Positions 53,650 to 62,924 of a DNA stretch of 64,000 bases are shown here, piece after piece. The position numbers and the translations under genes are program-made. The DNA is from Lewinellaceae bacterium (GTDB taxonomy: Bacteria; Bacteroidota; Bacteroidia; Chitinophagales; Saprospiraceae): NCBI GenBank assembly GCA_020636255.1, contig JACJYE010000001.1:549501-613500 (forward strand). Direction: 5' to 3'. Within the stretch, counting starts at the first letter, position 1. Each line of letters opens with the position of its first letter. The notes beneath the pieces are model-generated. The model was not told where the DNA came from. It was given only the letters and a program-made list of their open reading frames with translations, and ran no database searches.

Positions 53650-54552
53650 ATGAAACCAACCTTATTGATCCTCGCTGCCGGGATGGGTAGCCGCTATGGC
53701 GGCCTGAAACAAGTGGATGGCGTTGGGCCAGCCGGCGAGGCCATTATCGAGTACTCCATCTATGATGCTATCCGCGCCGGTTTCGGCAAAGTGGTTTTTG
53801 TGATCCGGAAAGACATCGAAGCGCCTTTTCGCGAAAAATTCGGCCGCAAGTTTGAAGCTAAGATCGATACTGCATACGCTTTCCAGGAGATCGACAGCCT
53901 GCCCGATGGGGTGGCCGGCCAGCCTCATCGGGAAAAGCCATGGGGTACAGGCCATGCGGTATTGGTTGCACATGATGTGGTCAGAACACCCTTTGCGGTC
54001 ATCAATGCCGATGACTATTACGGCATCTCGGGCTTTGAAACGATGGCCCGCTTTCTGGAACAGGGCTGCGCGCCCGATCGCTACAGCATGATCGGCTACC
54101 AGCTGAGTAATACCCTTTCGGAAGCCGGCTTCGTCAACCGCGGAATATGTGAAGTCGATTCGCGCGGCTTCCTGTCCGATGTAGTGGAACGCCATAAGAT
54201 ACGCCAGCAGGATGGCGGCATTTTTTATGAAGAAGATGGTGGCCTGCATCCGCTGCACTCCGGTGCTATCGTTTCCATGAATTTCTGGGGTTTTCACGCT
54301 AATATCTTTGATGCTCTGCGACAGCAGTTCATCGATTTTGTAGAGCAAAACCGGGACAACCCGAAATCGGAGTTCTACATTCCCTTCGCCGTGAACGAGT
54401 TGGTGCAATCAGGCGCCGTGCGGCTCAGCGTGTTGCCCAATGATGAGAAATGGTATGGGGTCACCTACCGCGAAGACCGGGAGATGGTGGAGCAGGCTTT
54501 CCAGCAGTTGGTAAAGGAAGGTAAATACCCTGCGAAGTTGTGGGAAAAATAG
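53650..54552 (+). CDS. NTP transferase-like sugar nucleotidyltransferase
   Basis: A 300-aa nucleotidyltransferase. The N-terminal signature LAAGMGSRYGGLKQ binds the nucleotide and phosphate. Metal/sugar contacts follow in VINADDYYG, and the fold continues to the C-terminus. The pattern resembles NDP-sugar pyrophosphorylases, but the exact nucleotide and sugar cannot be read. No sugar-pathway genes lie nearby. It ends before a nested palindrome that separates it from a convergent gene. Confidence 0.88.
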   Translation: MKPTLLILAAGMGSRYGGLKQVDGVGPAGEAIIEYSIYDAIRAGFGKVVFVIRKDIEAPFREKFGRKFEAKIDTAYAFQEIDSLPDGVAGQPHREKPWGTGHAVLVAHDVVRTPFAVINADDYYGISGFETMARFLEQGCAPDRYSMIGYQLSNTLSEAGFVNRGICEVDSRGFLSDVVERHKIRQQDGGIFYEEDGGLHPLHSGAIVSMNFWGFHANIFDALRQQFIDFVEQNRDNPKSEFYIPFAVNELVQSGAVRLSVLPNDEKWYGVTYREDREMVEQAFQQLVKEGKYPAKLWEK

Positions 54553-54590
54553 CGGCGGTGGCGATGCCATAAACTTAAGTAATATGAGCC

Positions 54591-54672
54591 ATCCCGAATT
54601 TTCGTAGTATCGATAACAGCCCGGCCCGGGCTGTTATCGAGCATCTACCTGGTATCAATGAAAATTCGGGAT
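54591..54672. repeat. Nested palindrome between convergent genes
   Basis: Outer arms ATCCCGAATTTTC (54591-54603) and its complement (54660-54672) enclose an inner perfect 13-bp stem (54610-54622 with 54628-54640). Both stems can form in one folded structure. There is no T-run on either side. It may be a repeated extragenic palindrome or a bidirectional transcription barrier. Confidence 0.6.
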
Positions 54673-54705
54673 GATCCATGTTACCGATAGCTGGTTGCAG
54701 GTATT

Positions 54706-56232
54706 TTACAGATCGAACTTTATACCCTGCGCAAGCGGAATCTCTGTACTGTAGTTAATAGTGTTCGTCTGCCGGCGCATATAGGCCTTCCAGGCATCCG
54801 ACCCGCTCTCGCGGCCGCCGCCCGTTTCTTTCTCTCCGCCGAAAGCACCGCCGATCTCCGCTCCGCTCGTTCCGATGTTCACATTGGCAATGCCGCAATC
54901 AGAACCCGCTACCGATACGAAGCGCTCAGCATCCCGCATACTGGTAGTCATGATAGCAGATGACAGCCCCTGGGGCACCTCGTTATGATAAGCGATGGCG
55001 TCGTCCAGCTCCCTGTATTTGATCAGGTACAGGATAGGGGCGAAGGTTTCCTCGTGTACCATCTTGTAGTTGTGTTCCACTTCGGCGATGCAGGGTTTGA
55101 CGTAACAACCGCTTTCGTAACCTTTGCCTTCCAGCACGCCCCCTTCCACCAGGAATTTACCGCCCTCTTTTTTCACTTCCTCGATGGCGTTGAGGTATTT
55201 GTCCACCGCATCGCGGTCGATGAGCGGGCCGACGTGGTTGCGTTCATCCAGCGGGTTGCCGATGCGTAGTTGTTTGTAGGCGCCTGCCAGTTTCTGCTTT
55301 ACCTCATCATAAACGCTCTCGTGCACGATAAGGCGGCGGGTAGAGGTGCAGCGTTGGCCTGCCGTGCCGACGGCGCCGAACAACGCACCCGTCAGCACCA
55401 GCTTCAGGTCGGCGCTGGAGGTGACGATGATGGCGTTGTTGCCACCCAGTTCGAGTATGCTCCGGCCAAGGCGGGAAGCTACTACGCCGCCGACGATCTT
55501 ACCCATCCGGATGCTGCCGGTGGCCGAGATCAGCGCTACGCGAGGGTCCCTGGTCATGAATTCCCCTACCTTGTAGTCGCCGTTGATGATGCTGACGACA
55601 CCTTCAGGCACGTCGTTGTCAGCCAGCACTTCGCGGAAAATGTTCTGGCAGGCCACCGAACAAAGGGGGGCTTTTTCAGAGGCCTTCCACACCACTGTAT
55701 CTCCGCACACCAGGGCGATCATGGCGTTCCACGACCAAACGGCCACCGGGAAATTGAAGGCGGAAATGACGCCCACGATGCCCAGCGGGTGCCACTGTTC
55801 CATCATGCGATGGTACGGGCGCTCCGACTGGATGGTTAGGCCGTACAGCTGTCGCGACAGGCCTACGGCGAAATCGCAGATGTCGATCATTTCCTGTACC
55901 TCACCCCAGCCTTCCTGCAGGCTTTTACCCATTTCGTAGGACACCAGCCGGCCCAGGGGGCCTTTGTATTTGCGAAGCTCCATGCCGTACTGCCTCACGA
56001 TCTCCCCTCGTTTCGGAGCAGGGATCTCGCGCCACACTTTGAACGCCGCAGCCGCTTTATCGATGAGCGCGTCGTATTCTTCCCGGCTGGTTTTGCTTAC
56101 ACTTCCAATGTATTCACCATCTACCGGAGAGAAAGATTTGATGTATTTCCCGGAGTTGGTAGAATCCTGGCCGGTACTGGTGCCTGCATTGTGCTTTCTC
56201 AGCCCCAGCTTTTTCAGAAAAGTCTTTTCCAT
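54706..56232 (-). CDS. Aldehyde dehydrogenase, ALDH7 (aminoadipate-semialdehyde) type
   Basis: A 508-aa aldehyde dehydrogenase resembling ALDH7A1/AmaB, which oxidises alpha-aminoadipate semialdehyde in lysine breakdown. The motifs are VISAFNFPVAVWSWNAM, SATGSIRMGK, LELGGNNAIIV (general-base Glu) and GTAGQRCTSTRR (nucleophile Cys), with the ALDH7-like GTSGAEIGGAFGGEKETGGG near the C-terminus. The ATG at 56232 gives the usual length. It is the third gene of a minus-strand run after KsgA and the YqeY-like gene; no other lysine-catabolism gene is visible, so its substrate is inferred. Confidence 0.9.
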   Translation of the reverse strand: MEKTFLKKLGLRKHNAGTSTGQDSTNSGKYIKSFSPVDGEYIGSVSKTSREEYDALIDKAAAAFKVWREIPAPKRGEIVRQYGMELRKYKGPLGRLVSYEMGKSLQEGWGEVQEMIDICDFAVGLSRQLYGLTIQSERPYHRMMEQWHPLGIVGVISAFNFPVAVWSWNAMIALVCGDTVVWKASEKAPLCSVACQNIFREVLADNDVPEGVVSIINGDYKVGEFMTRDPRVALISATGSIRMGKIVGGVVASRLGRSILELGGNNAIIVTSSADLKLVLTGALFGAVGTAGQRCTSTRRLIVHESVYDEVKQKLAGAYKQLRIGNPLDERNHVGPLIDRDAVDKYLNAIEEVKKEGGKFLVEGGVLEGKGYESGCYVKPCIAEVEHNYKMVHEETFAPILYLIKYRELDDAIAYHNEVPQGLSSAIMTTSMRDAERFVSVAGSDCGIANVNIGTSGAEIGGAFGGEKETGGGRESGSDAWKAYMRRQTNTINYSTEIPLAQGIKFDL

Positions 56233-56285
56233 TATCTAGGATTTGGTTTTATTTCGGGCGAAATTAGAAAAAAAGGAGATAACCC

Positions 56286-56735
56286 CTAGCTACCCAACAG
56301 CTCCTTTACTATAGTAGAAATGGCCCTGCCGTCTGCTTTTCCCGCGAGTTTTTTGTTGGCGGCGCCCATCACCCTGCCCATGTCTTTCATGGAAGTGGCG
56401 CCGGCTTCGGCGATGACGGCTTGTATTTCTGCCCGGAGCTCGGCCTCTGAGAGCTGTTGCGGCAGATAGCGTTCGATGATGTCGATTTCTTCGCGCTCGG
56501 TCTTGGCCAGGTCTTCTCTGCCGTTCTTTTCGTAGATATCCAGCGATTCACGGCGTTGTTTGACCAGTTTTTGCAGCAGTTTCATTTCCGTTTCTTCATT
56601 CAGCTCGTGTTTGGCGCCGCTGGTCTTTTCCAGCAGTATCGCTGCTTTGATCGCACGAATGCCGCGCAGGGCGACATCATCTTTCGCCTTCATGGCTTCT
56701 TTCAGGTCCTGATTGATGCGTACTTCCAAACTCAT
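56286..56735 (-). CDS. GatB/YqeY-domain protein
   Basis: A 149-aa all-alpha protein of the YqeY family, related to the tail domain of the GatB amidotransferase subunit that contacts tRNA. It begins SLEVRINQDLKEAMKAKDDVALRGIRAIKAAI and contains GRVMGAANKKLAGKADG near the end, both family signatures. Exact function is not settled. It lies 53 bases from the dehydrogenase start and 53 bases from the KsgA stop on the same strand. Confidence 0.93.
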   Translation of the reverse strand: MSLEVRINQDLKEAMKAKDDVALRGIRAIKAAILLEKTSGAKHELNEETEMKLLQKLVKQRRESLDIYEKNGREDLAKTEREEIDIIERYLPQQLSEAELRAEIQAVIAEAGATSMKDMGRVMGAANKKLAGKADGRAISTIVKELLGS

Positions 56736-56788
56736 GGTTCCTTTTTTTTGGTTTGCTATAATTGCAAAGCCACAAGGGCTTGTTTAGT

Positions 56789-57571
56789 TCAATGCGTATC
56801 CGCCCTTTCTTCTATCCAATGGGTGATCTGGATGAATTCTTCCAGTGAAAGCTGTTCCGGCCTTTGATTGAAGAAGGGAGCGGCCAGCAGGGCCTCGTCT
56901 TTTAGCAGCACTTTAATGGTATTGCGCAACATTTTCCGCCGCTGGCTGAAAGCCTGTTTTACCACTTTGAAGAAAAGGGCTTCATCGCAGGGCAGCTCGG
57001 TTTTCGCCTTGCGCGTCAGGCGGATAACGCCGGACTGTACTTTTGGGGGCGGGCTGAACTTGCTTTTATCTACCGTGAACAGATACTCACCCTCGTAAAA
57101 GGCCTGCACCAGTACGCTGATTATGCCATAGGCCTTGCTGCCTGGCCCAGCCGTAACCCTCTCGGCCACTTCTTTCTGGAACATGCCGGCCATTTCCGGG
57201 ATATACAACCGGTTCTCGATCATCCTGAAAAGGATCTGGGAAGAGATATTGTAGGGAAAGTTGCCGATCAGGCCGAAGGGTGTTTCCTGCATGAGCTCGG
57301 GCAGGGATACCTTCAGAAAGTCAGCGCTGACAATATGCCCCTTAAGGGCGGGAAAGTGTTTGTGCAGGTACAGGCTCATGTCGGGGTCTGCTTCTACTAC
57401 GATGAGTTCGTAGCCCTTATCCATGAGATATTTTGTCAGCATTCCTCGTCCCGGGCCTACCTCCAGCACTTTTTGGTAGGCCGTTCCAGCCAATGTAAGG
57501 CTATCCGCTATCTGTGCGGCGAGGGCCTCGCTGTTGAGGAAATGCTGTCCGAAGGATTTTTTTGCTTTCAT
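56789..57571 (-). CDS. rsmA: 16S rRNA (A1518/A1519) dimethyltransferase
   Basis: A 260-aa KsgA enzyme that dimethylates two adenines in the 3' hairpin of 16S rRNA, a late 30S assembly step. The SAM motif is VLEVGPGRGMLTKYL, the catalytic motif NFPYNIS (NLPY type) follows, and the C-terminal domain reads FSPPPKVQSGVIRL and FSQRRKMLRNTI. The N-terminal KAKKSFGQHFL is typical. The gene diverges from pdxA (start 57727). In enterobacteria the two genes are co-directional; here they share a 155-base divergent control region. Confidence 0.96.
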   Translation of the reverse strand: MKAKKSFGQHFLNSEALAAQIADSLTLAGTAYQKVLEVGPGRGMLTKYLMDKGYELIVVEADPDMSLYLHKHFPALKGHIVSADFLKVSLPELMQETPFGLIGNFPYNISSQILFRMIENRLYIPEMAGMFQKEVAERVTAGPGSKAYGIISVLVQAFYEGEYLFTVDKSKFSPPPKVQSGVIRLTRKAKTELPCDEALFFKVVKQAFSQRRKMLRNTIKVLLKDEALLAAPFFNQRPEQLSLEEFIQITHWIEERADTH

Positions 57572-57624
57572 GAGTGGAGGTGGTAAATATACTTTTTATT
57601 TTTACGCTCATTTGAAAATGAAGC

Positions 57625-57651
57625 AAATATGCCGGCTTTTTTGGCATATTT
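57625..57651. promoter_or_regulatory. Palindrome in the rsmA-pdxA divergent promoter region
   Basis: A perfect 9-bp inverted repeat: AAATATGCC (57625-57633) and GGCATATTT (57643-57651), 9 bases apart. Each arm contains CATATTT, so a TAnnTTTG-like box may be read in either direction. It could be a shared operator. Confidence 0.45.
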
Positions 57652-57726
57652 ACAGAAACAACAAGGCTTATTAAAGCCTCCTGGCATTGTGGCCGGGCTT
57701 TCTTCAATCCAAAGACAACCAAAGGA

Positions 57727-58809
57727 ATGGAAAAAATCAAGATAGGGATCAGCATTGGGGATATCAATGGCATCGGGCTGGAAGTCATCCTGAAGACGCT
57801 TTCGAACCCCCGCATCGCGGAAATATGCACCCCGGTCGTATACGGCTCCTCTAAAGTAATTTCGTACCATAAGAACATCGTTGGCGAAGAATTCGAGTTT
57901 CACAGCACCCGTGGTGCGGACAAGATATACGACGACCGGATCAACATCGTCAATTGCTGGCAGGAAAATGTCAATATCACTCTTGGGAAACCTTCCGACC
58001 AGGGGGGCCAGTATGCCTATCTCTCTCTGGAAGCGGCAACCATGGACCTCAAAGAAGGCCTGATCGATGCCCTGGTGACGGCGCCTATCAGCAAGGAAGC
58101 CATGAAAGGGGCTAACTTCCCCTACCCCGGGCATACGGAATACCTGGAAGAAAAGCTGGGCGGTAGCGAAAGCCTCATGTTCATGATCAGTGACCAGCTA
58201 CGCCTCGGCCTGGCCACCAACCACCTTCCACTCCGGATGGTCGCAGACAAGCTGACCAAAGAGCTGATCATGCGCAAACTGCAGATCATGAACGAAGCGC
58301 TTAAGGTGGACTTCGGGCTGGAACGCCCTTCGATAGCCGTGCTTGGCCTCAACCCGCATGCCGGCGACGGCGGCGTCATTGGCGACGAGGAGGAAAAGAT
58401 CATCCGCCCGGCGGTTGTCGAACTGAAAAAGAAAGGTATGCTGGTCATGGGCCCGTTCCCCGCCGATGGGTTCTTCGGCTCCGGCCAGTTCTCCAAATTC
58501 GATGCCATTCTGGCCATGTATCATGACCAGGGGCTCGTTCCCTTCAAGGCCTTGTCTTTTGGTAGTGGCGTGAACTTCACGGCCGGCCTTTCGGGCATCC
58601 GCACGTCTCCCGACCATGGCACGGCCTTCGACATAGCAGGAAAAAACGAGGCCGACCCGTCTTCTTTCCGCAAGGCCCTCTTTCTCGCCATGGATATCGT
58701 CAGAAACAGAAGGGGGTATGTGGAGATGCATGAGAACACCATCATTAAGCGTGAAAAACCTTTCGAAGTAGAGGGCGAAGACGAAATCCTTAAGGAAGAG
58801 GAGAATTAA
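57727..58809 (+). CDS. pdxA: 4-hydroxythreonine-4-phosphate dehydrogenase
   Basis: A 360-aa PdxA, an NAD-dependent enzyme of pyridoxal-phosphate synthesis through deoxyxylulose phosphate. The motifs are GISIGDINGIGLEVILK (N-terminus), the substrate/metal His in PYPGHTEYL, ALVTAPISKEA, LGLNPHAGDGG, GPFPADGFFG, AMYHDQGLVPFK (metal His) and RTSPDHGTAFDIAG. The length is slightly above the E. coli enzyme. Start ATG 57727. It is divergent from rsmA and 86 bases upstream of the TonB receptor gene. Confidence 0.96.
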   Translation: MEKIKIGISIGDINGIGLEVILKTLSNPRIAEICTPVVYGSSKVISYHKNIVGEEFEFHSTRGADKIYDDRINIVNCWQENVNITLGKPSDQGGQYAYLSLEAATMDLKEGLIDALVTAPISKEAMKGANFPYPGHTEYLEEKLGGSESLMFMISDQLRLGLATNHLPLRMVADKLTKELIMRKLQIMNEALKVDFGLERPSIAVLGLNPHAGDGGVIGDEEEKIIRPAVVELKKKGMLVMGPFPADGFFGSGQFSKFDAILAMYHDQGLVPFKALSFGSGVNFTAGLSGIRTSPDHGTAFDIAGKNEADPSSFRKALFLAMDIVRNRRGYVEMHENTIIKREKPFEVEGEDEILKEEEN

Positions 58810-58895
58810 CACGGGTTTTGCCCGAATGGTAGAATGTTCCTGCAACAGCTGCTTCTCTTCTGCTGTTTCAAGAATGTACTTTTTCTGCCTTTGCT

Positions 58896-61247
58896 ATGAA
58901 ATATCTCCTTTTTTTAGGCTTTGCCTGCTCTGTGAGCCTGGGGCTGGCACAGCAACAATATATCCTGAGCGGAAAAGTTGTGGACGGCGACAATGGAGAA
59001 ACGCTCATTGGCGCCACCGTCGTTGCACCCGCATTGGGAGTGGGTACGCTTTCCAACGAATATGGCTTTTTTTCCATCGCTCTGCCTGCACTCGATTCCG
59101 TTGAGGCCGTCGTGAGTTATGTGGGCTATCAGCCGCAGTATTACCGCTTTTACCTGCGGAGCGATACGGCCATTCAGGCTGCGCTGTCGACCGGGGTGCA
59201 GCTACAGGAAGTCCTCGTGAAGGCCAATTCTTACCGCGAGCAACTGTCCTCCACAGAGATGAGTGTGGAAGCGGTCAGCACCAAAGAGGCTAAGCTATTG
59301 CCGGTACTGCTCGGGGAGAGCGATATTCTGAAGACAATACAGTTGAAGCCCGGCATTCCCTCCGGCTCGGAAGGCACCACCGGCCTGTTCGTTCGCGGCG
59401 GTAGCAGCGACCAGAACCTGATCGTGCTGGATGAGGCCGTTGTTTACAATCCCAACCACCTCTTCGGTTTTTTCAGCACCTTCAATACCGATGCCGTCAA
59501 AGACCTGAAGATATATAAAGGAGGATTTCCGGCCCCTTATGGCGGCCGCCTTTCGTCGGTTATCGATGTCAAACTGAAAGAAGGCAACAATCAGAAATTC
59601 TCGGGCTCCGGGGGTATCGGCCTGATCGCTTCGCGCCTGACGTTGGAAGGGCCTATACAAAAAGGGGAGTCGTCCTTTATCGTGTCGGGGCGGCGCACTT
59701 ATGTGGATATCTTTACCCGGGCCGTCAACCGCGCTAATGCGGATAAAGAAGATTACACCCAGATCCCGGACTATTTCTTCTACGACCTGAATACCAAGCT
59801 GAATGTCGGGCTCGGCAAAAAAGACCGCCTTTTTTTGAGCGGGTATTTTGGCCGTGATGTATTCGGGTTCGACAATGCGTTTTTTAATTTCAATTTTGAC
59901 TGGGGTAATGCCACGGGAACAGCTCGGTGGAACCACACCTTTTCACCCCGCCTTTTTGCCAATACTTCCTTTACCTATTCGGATTACCAATACAACATCA
60001 CAAACCGGATCACCGGCTTTTCCTTTAGGGTGGGTTCCAATATCCGGGATGCCAGTTTGAAGTCCGATTTTTATTACGAGCCCAACAACCAGCATACGAT
60101 ACGATTCGGCGCCAATGCGGCTTACCATCAGTTCACGGTCGGCCGGCTGAAAGCTGGCAGCGATGACGGGCTGGTTAGCTTCTCCGCCGGCCAGGACTTT
60201 GCCGGCCTGGAGCTGGGGGTGTATATTTCTGATGAGATAGACTTTTCCGAGCGTTTCAGCCTCAATGCCGGCCTGCGCCTGAGCGGGTTTCAGAACGACT
60301 CCGCGTTTTATGCCGGCCTCGAGCCGCGCCTGGCCTCGCGTTATACACTAACAGAGCGCTGGGTGCTGAAAGCGAGTTACGCCCGTATGTACCAATATCT
60401 GCACCTGGTGTCGAGTGCTGGCCTTGCGCTGCCTACCGATTTGTGGTACCCTTCGACCCGGCTGGTAAAACCACAGCGGTCGGATCAGCTGGCCCTTGGG
60501 GTGTCGTATTTGCTGGGCGAGCAATACCTGCTCACATGGGAAACCTATTACAAAAGCCTCGACAGGCAATTGCAGTTCGTAGACGGCGCTCAGCTGTTCG
60601 TTAATGACAGGCTCGAAGAGGAGTTCGCCATAGGCCGGGGCGAGGCCTACGGCCTGGAGTTCAGTATCGAAAAGAAACAGGGGCGGCTGTCGGGCTGGAT
60701 CGGATATACCCTTGCCCTGATCAGGCTGAGCGATTTTGAGCCCGTCTCTCCCGATGGCCGGTTTGCCCAGGAATCGGAAGGCTTCGGGGCTTTCTCTCCA
60801 ATATACGACCGCCGGCACGACCTGTCGGTAGTCACCCTTTTCGAGCTCAGCAGGAGGCTGACGGTAACGGCCACCTTTGTATACGGCTCGGGCGACCTGC
60901 GCTGGCTGGCGCCGGGGCGTTTTACTTTTCAGGATATTTACGGTGCTTCTTTCGAGGCGGTTGTTCCTGATTACCAGGGCCGAAACAATTATCGCCTGCC
61001 GCCTTATCATCGGCTCGACCTTGGGCTTGTGTTGCATTTTTTCCCGAAATGGGGAGAAAGCGACCTTTCGCTCAACGTCGTCAATGCTTACGACAGGCGC
61101 AATACCTTTTTTATATATCTGGAACCCGAGTACGAAACGGTGGATGGTACAGATGGCAACCAGATCCAGATACCCACTCGCATATCTGCCAAGCAGGTGT
61201 CTCTGTTTCCCATTCTACCTTCATTTACCTGGAACTTTAAATTCTGA
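58896..61247 (+). CDS. TonB-dependent receptor with N-terminal CarboxypepD_reg-like domain
   Basis: A 783-aa outer membrane transporter. It has a signal peptide (YLLFLGFACSVSLGLAQQ), a carboxypeptidase-regulatory-like beta domain (about 22-100; LSGKVVDGDNGETLIGATV), a plug domain (about 110-240, including GLFVRGGSSDQNLIVLDEA) and a C-terminal beta-barrel ending in Phe (SFTWNFKF). The barrel is somewhat shorter than SusC-type receptors, so it resembles the class paired with DUF4249 rather than with SusD. The DUF4249 gene follows after 3 bases, so they form one unit. It imports an unknown substrate using TonB energy. Confidence 0.93.
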   Translation: MKYLLFLGFACSVSLGLAQQQYILSGKVVDGDNGETLIGATVVAPALGVGTLSNEYGFFSIALPALDSVEAVVSYVGYQPQYYRFYLRSDTAIQAALSTGVQLQEVLVKANSYREQLSSTEMSVEAVSTKEAKLLPVLLGESDILKTIQLKPGIPSGSEGTTGLFVRGGSSDQNLIVLDEAVVYNPNHLFGFFSTFNTDAVKDLKIYKGGFPAPYGGRLSSVIDVKLKEGNNQKFSGSGGIGLIASRLTLEGPIQKGESSFIVSGRRTYVDIFTRAVNRANADKEDYTQIPDYFFYDLNTKLNVGLGKKDRLFLSGYFGRDVFGFDNAFFNFNFDWGNATGTARWNHTFSPRLFANTSFTYSDYQYNITNRITGFSFRVGSNIRDASLKSDFYYEPNNQHTIRFGANAAYHQFTVGRLKAGSDDGLVSFSAGQDFAGLELGVYISDEIDFSERFSLNAGLRLSGFQNDSAFYAGLEPRLASRYTLTERWVLKASYARMYQYLHLVSSAGLALPTDLWYPSTRLVKPQRSDQLALGVSYLLGEQYLLTWETYYKSLDRQLQFVDGAQLFVNDRLEEEFAIGRGEAYGLEFSIEKKQGRLSGWIGYTLALIRLSDFEPVSPDGRFAQESEGFGAFSPIYDRRHDLSVVTLFELSRRLTVTATFVYGSGDLRWLAPGRFTFQDIYGASFEAVVPDYQGRNNYRLPPYHRLDLGLVLHFFPKWGESDLSLNVVNAYDRRNTFFIYLEPEYETVDGTDGNQIQIPTRISAKQVSLFPILPSFTWNFKF

Positions 61248-61250
61248 CCC

Positions 61251-62096
61251 ATGGTAAGGCTATTATTCTTGATTATCATATCGGGCGTCCTGCTGGAGCT
61301 GGCGGCTTGCAACCTGGAACGGGAAGTCGATATCACCCTACCCGAGTACGAGTCGCGTTATGTGGTGGAGTGTTATCTGGAACCGGGCCAGCCCATAAGC
61401 CTGCTCCTGAGCCGGAGTGCGGCATATTTTGAGCCCTTCCCGCAGCTTAATGAAGACTTTCTTGGAAAGATACTGGTGGATAGTGCTAAAGTGGCCATTA
61501 TCTATAATGGGGTGGAGATCCCGTTGGAGAACCGGCTCATCATCAATCCGCTCACCCAGAAGGTGTACAATTATTACTCATCGGCCCATATCCCTTATGA
61601 TACGATAAACCCTTTCGAACTATCCATTGCGACCAAAGACGGGTTGTCCATTCATGCTGCCACCCGGCTTTTACCGGTTGTGCCTATTGATAGCTTAGTA
61701 GTGCAGTTTGCGGAAGGCGATACACTGGCGCGCCTGCTCACTTACATTACGGACAACACCACCCGGCCCGACTATTACCGGCGCATGTTGCACGAAGGCA
61801 GCCTGGATAGCATTCCCGTCCAGGATTTTGCAACAGACGACCGTCTGGCGGAGGGCACTATTGTGTACGGTACGAGATTCAACTACGAGGAAGGAGATAC
61901 GCTGATCGCAACCATTTTTCACATTGACAAGGCATACCACGATTTTCTGGAGAGCCTGGTGGACGCTACCGGTGCGAACGGCAATCCTTTTGCTCAGCCC
62001 AGCCCGATCATTTCCAACCTGGAAGGGACGGCAAATGCGATCGGCATTTTTACAGGGCTCACTTATGATCGAAAAACGGTGGCCGTCAGCCGGTAA
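61251..62096 (+). CDS. DUF4249 lipoprotein
   Basis: A 281-aa exported lipoprotein (lipobox LELAAC, Cys20) of the DUF4249 family, characteristic of Bacteroidota and found after TonB-dependent receptors of the type encoded just upstream. It begins the mature part with EVDITLPEYESRYVVECYLEPG. It has no known enzyme motif. By position it is the surface-exposed or periplasmic partner of the receptor, perhaps a substrate-binding accessory; function is not established. A strong bidirectional terminator follows. Confidence 0.9.
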   Translation: MVRLLFLIIISGVLLELAACNLEREVDITLPEYESRYVVECYLEPGQPISLLLSRSAAYFEPFPQLNEDFLGKILVDSAKVAIIYNGVEIPLENRLIINPLTQKVYNYYSSAHIPYDTINPFELSIATKDGLSIHAATRLLPVVPIDSLVVQFAEGDTLARLLTYITDNTTRPDYYRRMLHEGSLDSIPVQDFATDDRLAEGTIVYGTRFNYEEGDTLIATIFHIDKAYHDFLESLVDATGANGNPFAQPSPIISNLEGTANAIGIFTGLTYDRKTVAVSR

Positions 62097-62102
62097 GGGG
62101 CA

Positions 62103-62142
62103 TAAAAAAAAGCCGGGCGGCATTCACCACCCGGCTTTTTTG
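62103..62142. terminator. Bidirectional intrinsic terminator
   Basis: Stem AGCCGGG (62111-62117) / CCCGGCT (62130-62136), with an A-run before it and a T-run after it. It would stop both the DUF4249 transcript and the opposing OmpA-type transcript. Confidence 0.85.
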
Positions 62143-62159
62143 GGAGAAAAACAGCCGTA

Positions 62160-62924
62160 TTAGTTTTTCTTCATCAGCCCGCCCAGGTCAGGGTTAGGCT
62201 GGACAACAGAACGGCGGTTTTGCTTGCGGCCGTCAGACGTTTTGTTGTCGCCTACGGGTTGAGTATCACCGCGGCCGGCGATCGTCAGTTGCTCCGGGCT
62301 TGCGCCTTTTTTGATCAGGTAGCGGACTACCTCATTGGCGCGAGCAACACTGAGGTCCCAGTTGTCGCGATACGCAGCACCTTCTTTCATCTTCTGAGTG
62401 TCAGCGTGGCCGACAACCATCAGTTGAAGTTTCGGGTTGTTCTTGAGGGTCATGGCGAGTTTCTCCAGCGCACCTTTTTCAGCACGGCTGAGGCGAACAG
62501 AGCCGCTGGAATACTGAATGCTCTCATCCGTAACGACATACAGGCGGCCGTCGCGGTCTTCCAGTTTCAGGCCACTGTCGGCATAGGCGTTGAAAATGCC
62601 GTCGATCTCGGCTCTCAGAGCTGCCAGCTCCTGTTCCGTCATCGTAAGCTTTTCCTGGACCTGTTTCATCTGGCCTTCCATCGCTTTCATGCTGCCTTCC
62701 AGGCTGGAGATCTTGCCGTTCAGTTCTGCCTTGGTAGCATCGAATTCTTTTTGGAGTGCCATTTTCTCTTCCTCGAGTGCTTTGACCCGAGCTTGAGTTT
62801 CAGCTAATGCTCGATCCGTAGCTTCTTTGGCAGCTAACAGCTCATCGTATTTCTTTTTGGAAACACAAGCCTGGAATGAGCTGATAGCTAGAGTAAGAAT
62901 CAGTAATTTTACTATCAGACGCAT
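62160..62924 (-). CDS. OmpA-family lipoprotein with coiled coil
   Basis: A 254-aa peptidoglycan-binding lipoprotein. The signal ends with SSFQAC (lipobox Cys20). A long coiled coil follows (about 28-110; LAAKEATDRALAETQARVKALEEE), then an OmpA C-terminal domain (about 130-240) with the family core NPKLQLMVVGHADTQ, LSVARANEVVRYLI and GRGDTQPVGDN. It links the envelope to the cell wall. A consensus -7 box TACCTTTG lies upstream on the same strand (63003-63010). Confidence 0.92.
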   Translation of the reverse strand: MRLIVKLLILTLAISSFQACVSKKKYDELLAAKEATDRALAETQARVKALEEEKMALQKEFDATKAELNGKISSLEGSMKAMEGQMKQVQEKLTMTEQELAALRAEIDGIFNAYADSGLKLEDRDGRLYVVTDESIQYSSGSVRLSRAEKGALEKLAMTLKNNPKLQLMVVGHADTQKMKEGAAYRDNWDLSVARANEVVRYLIKKGASPEQLTIAGRGDTQPVGDNKTSDGRKQNRRSVVQPNPDLGGLMKKN

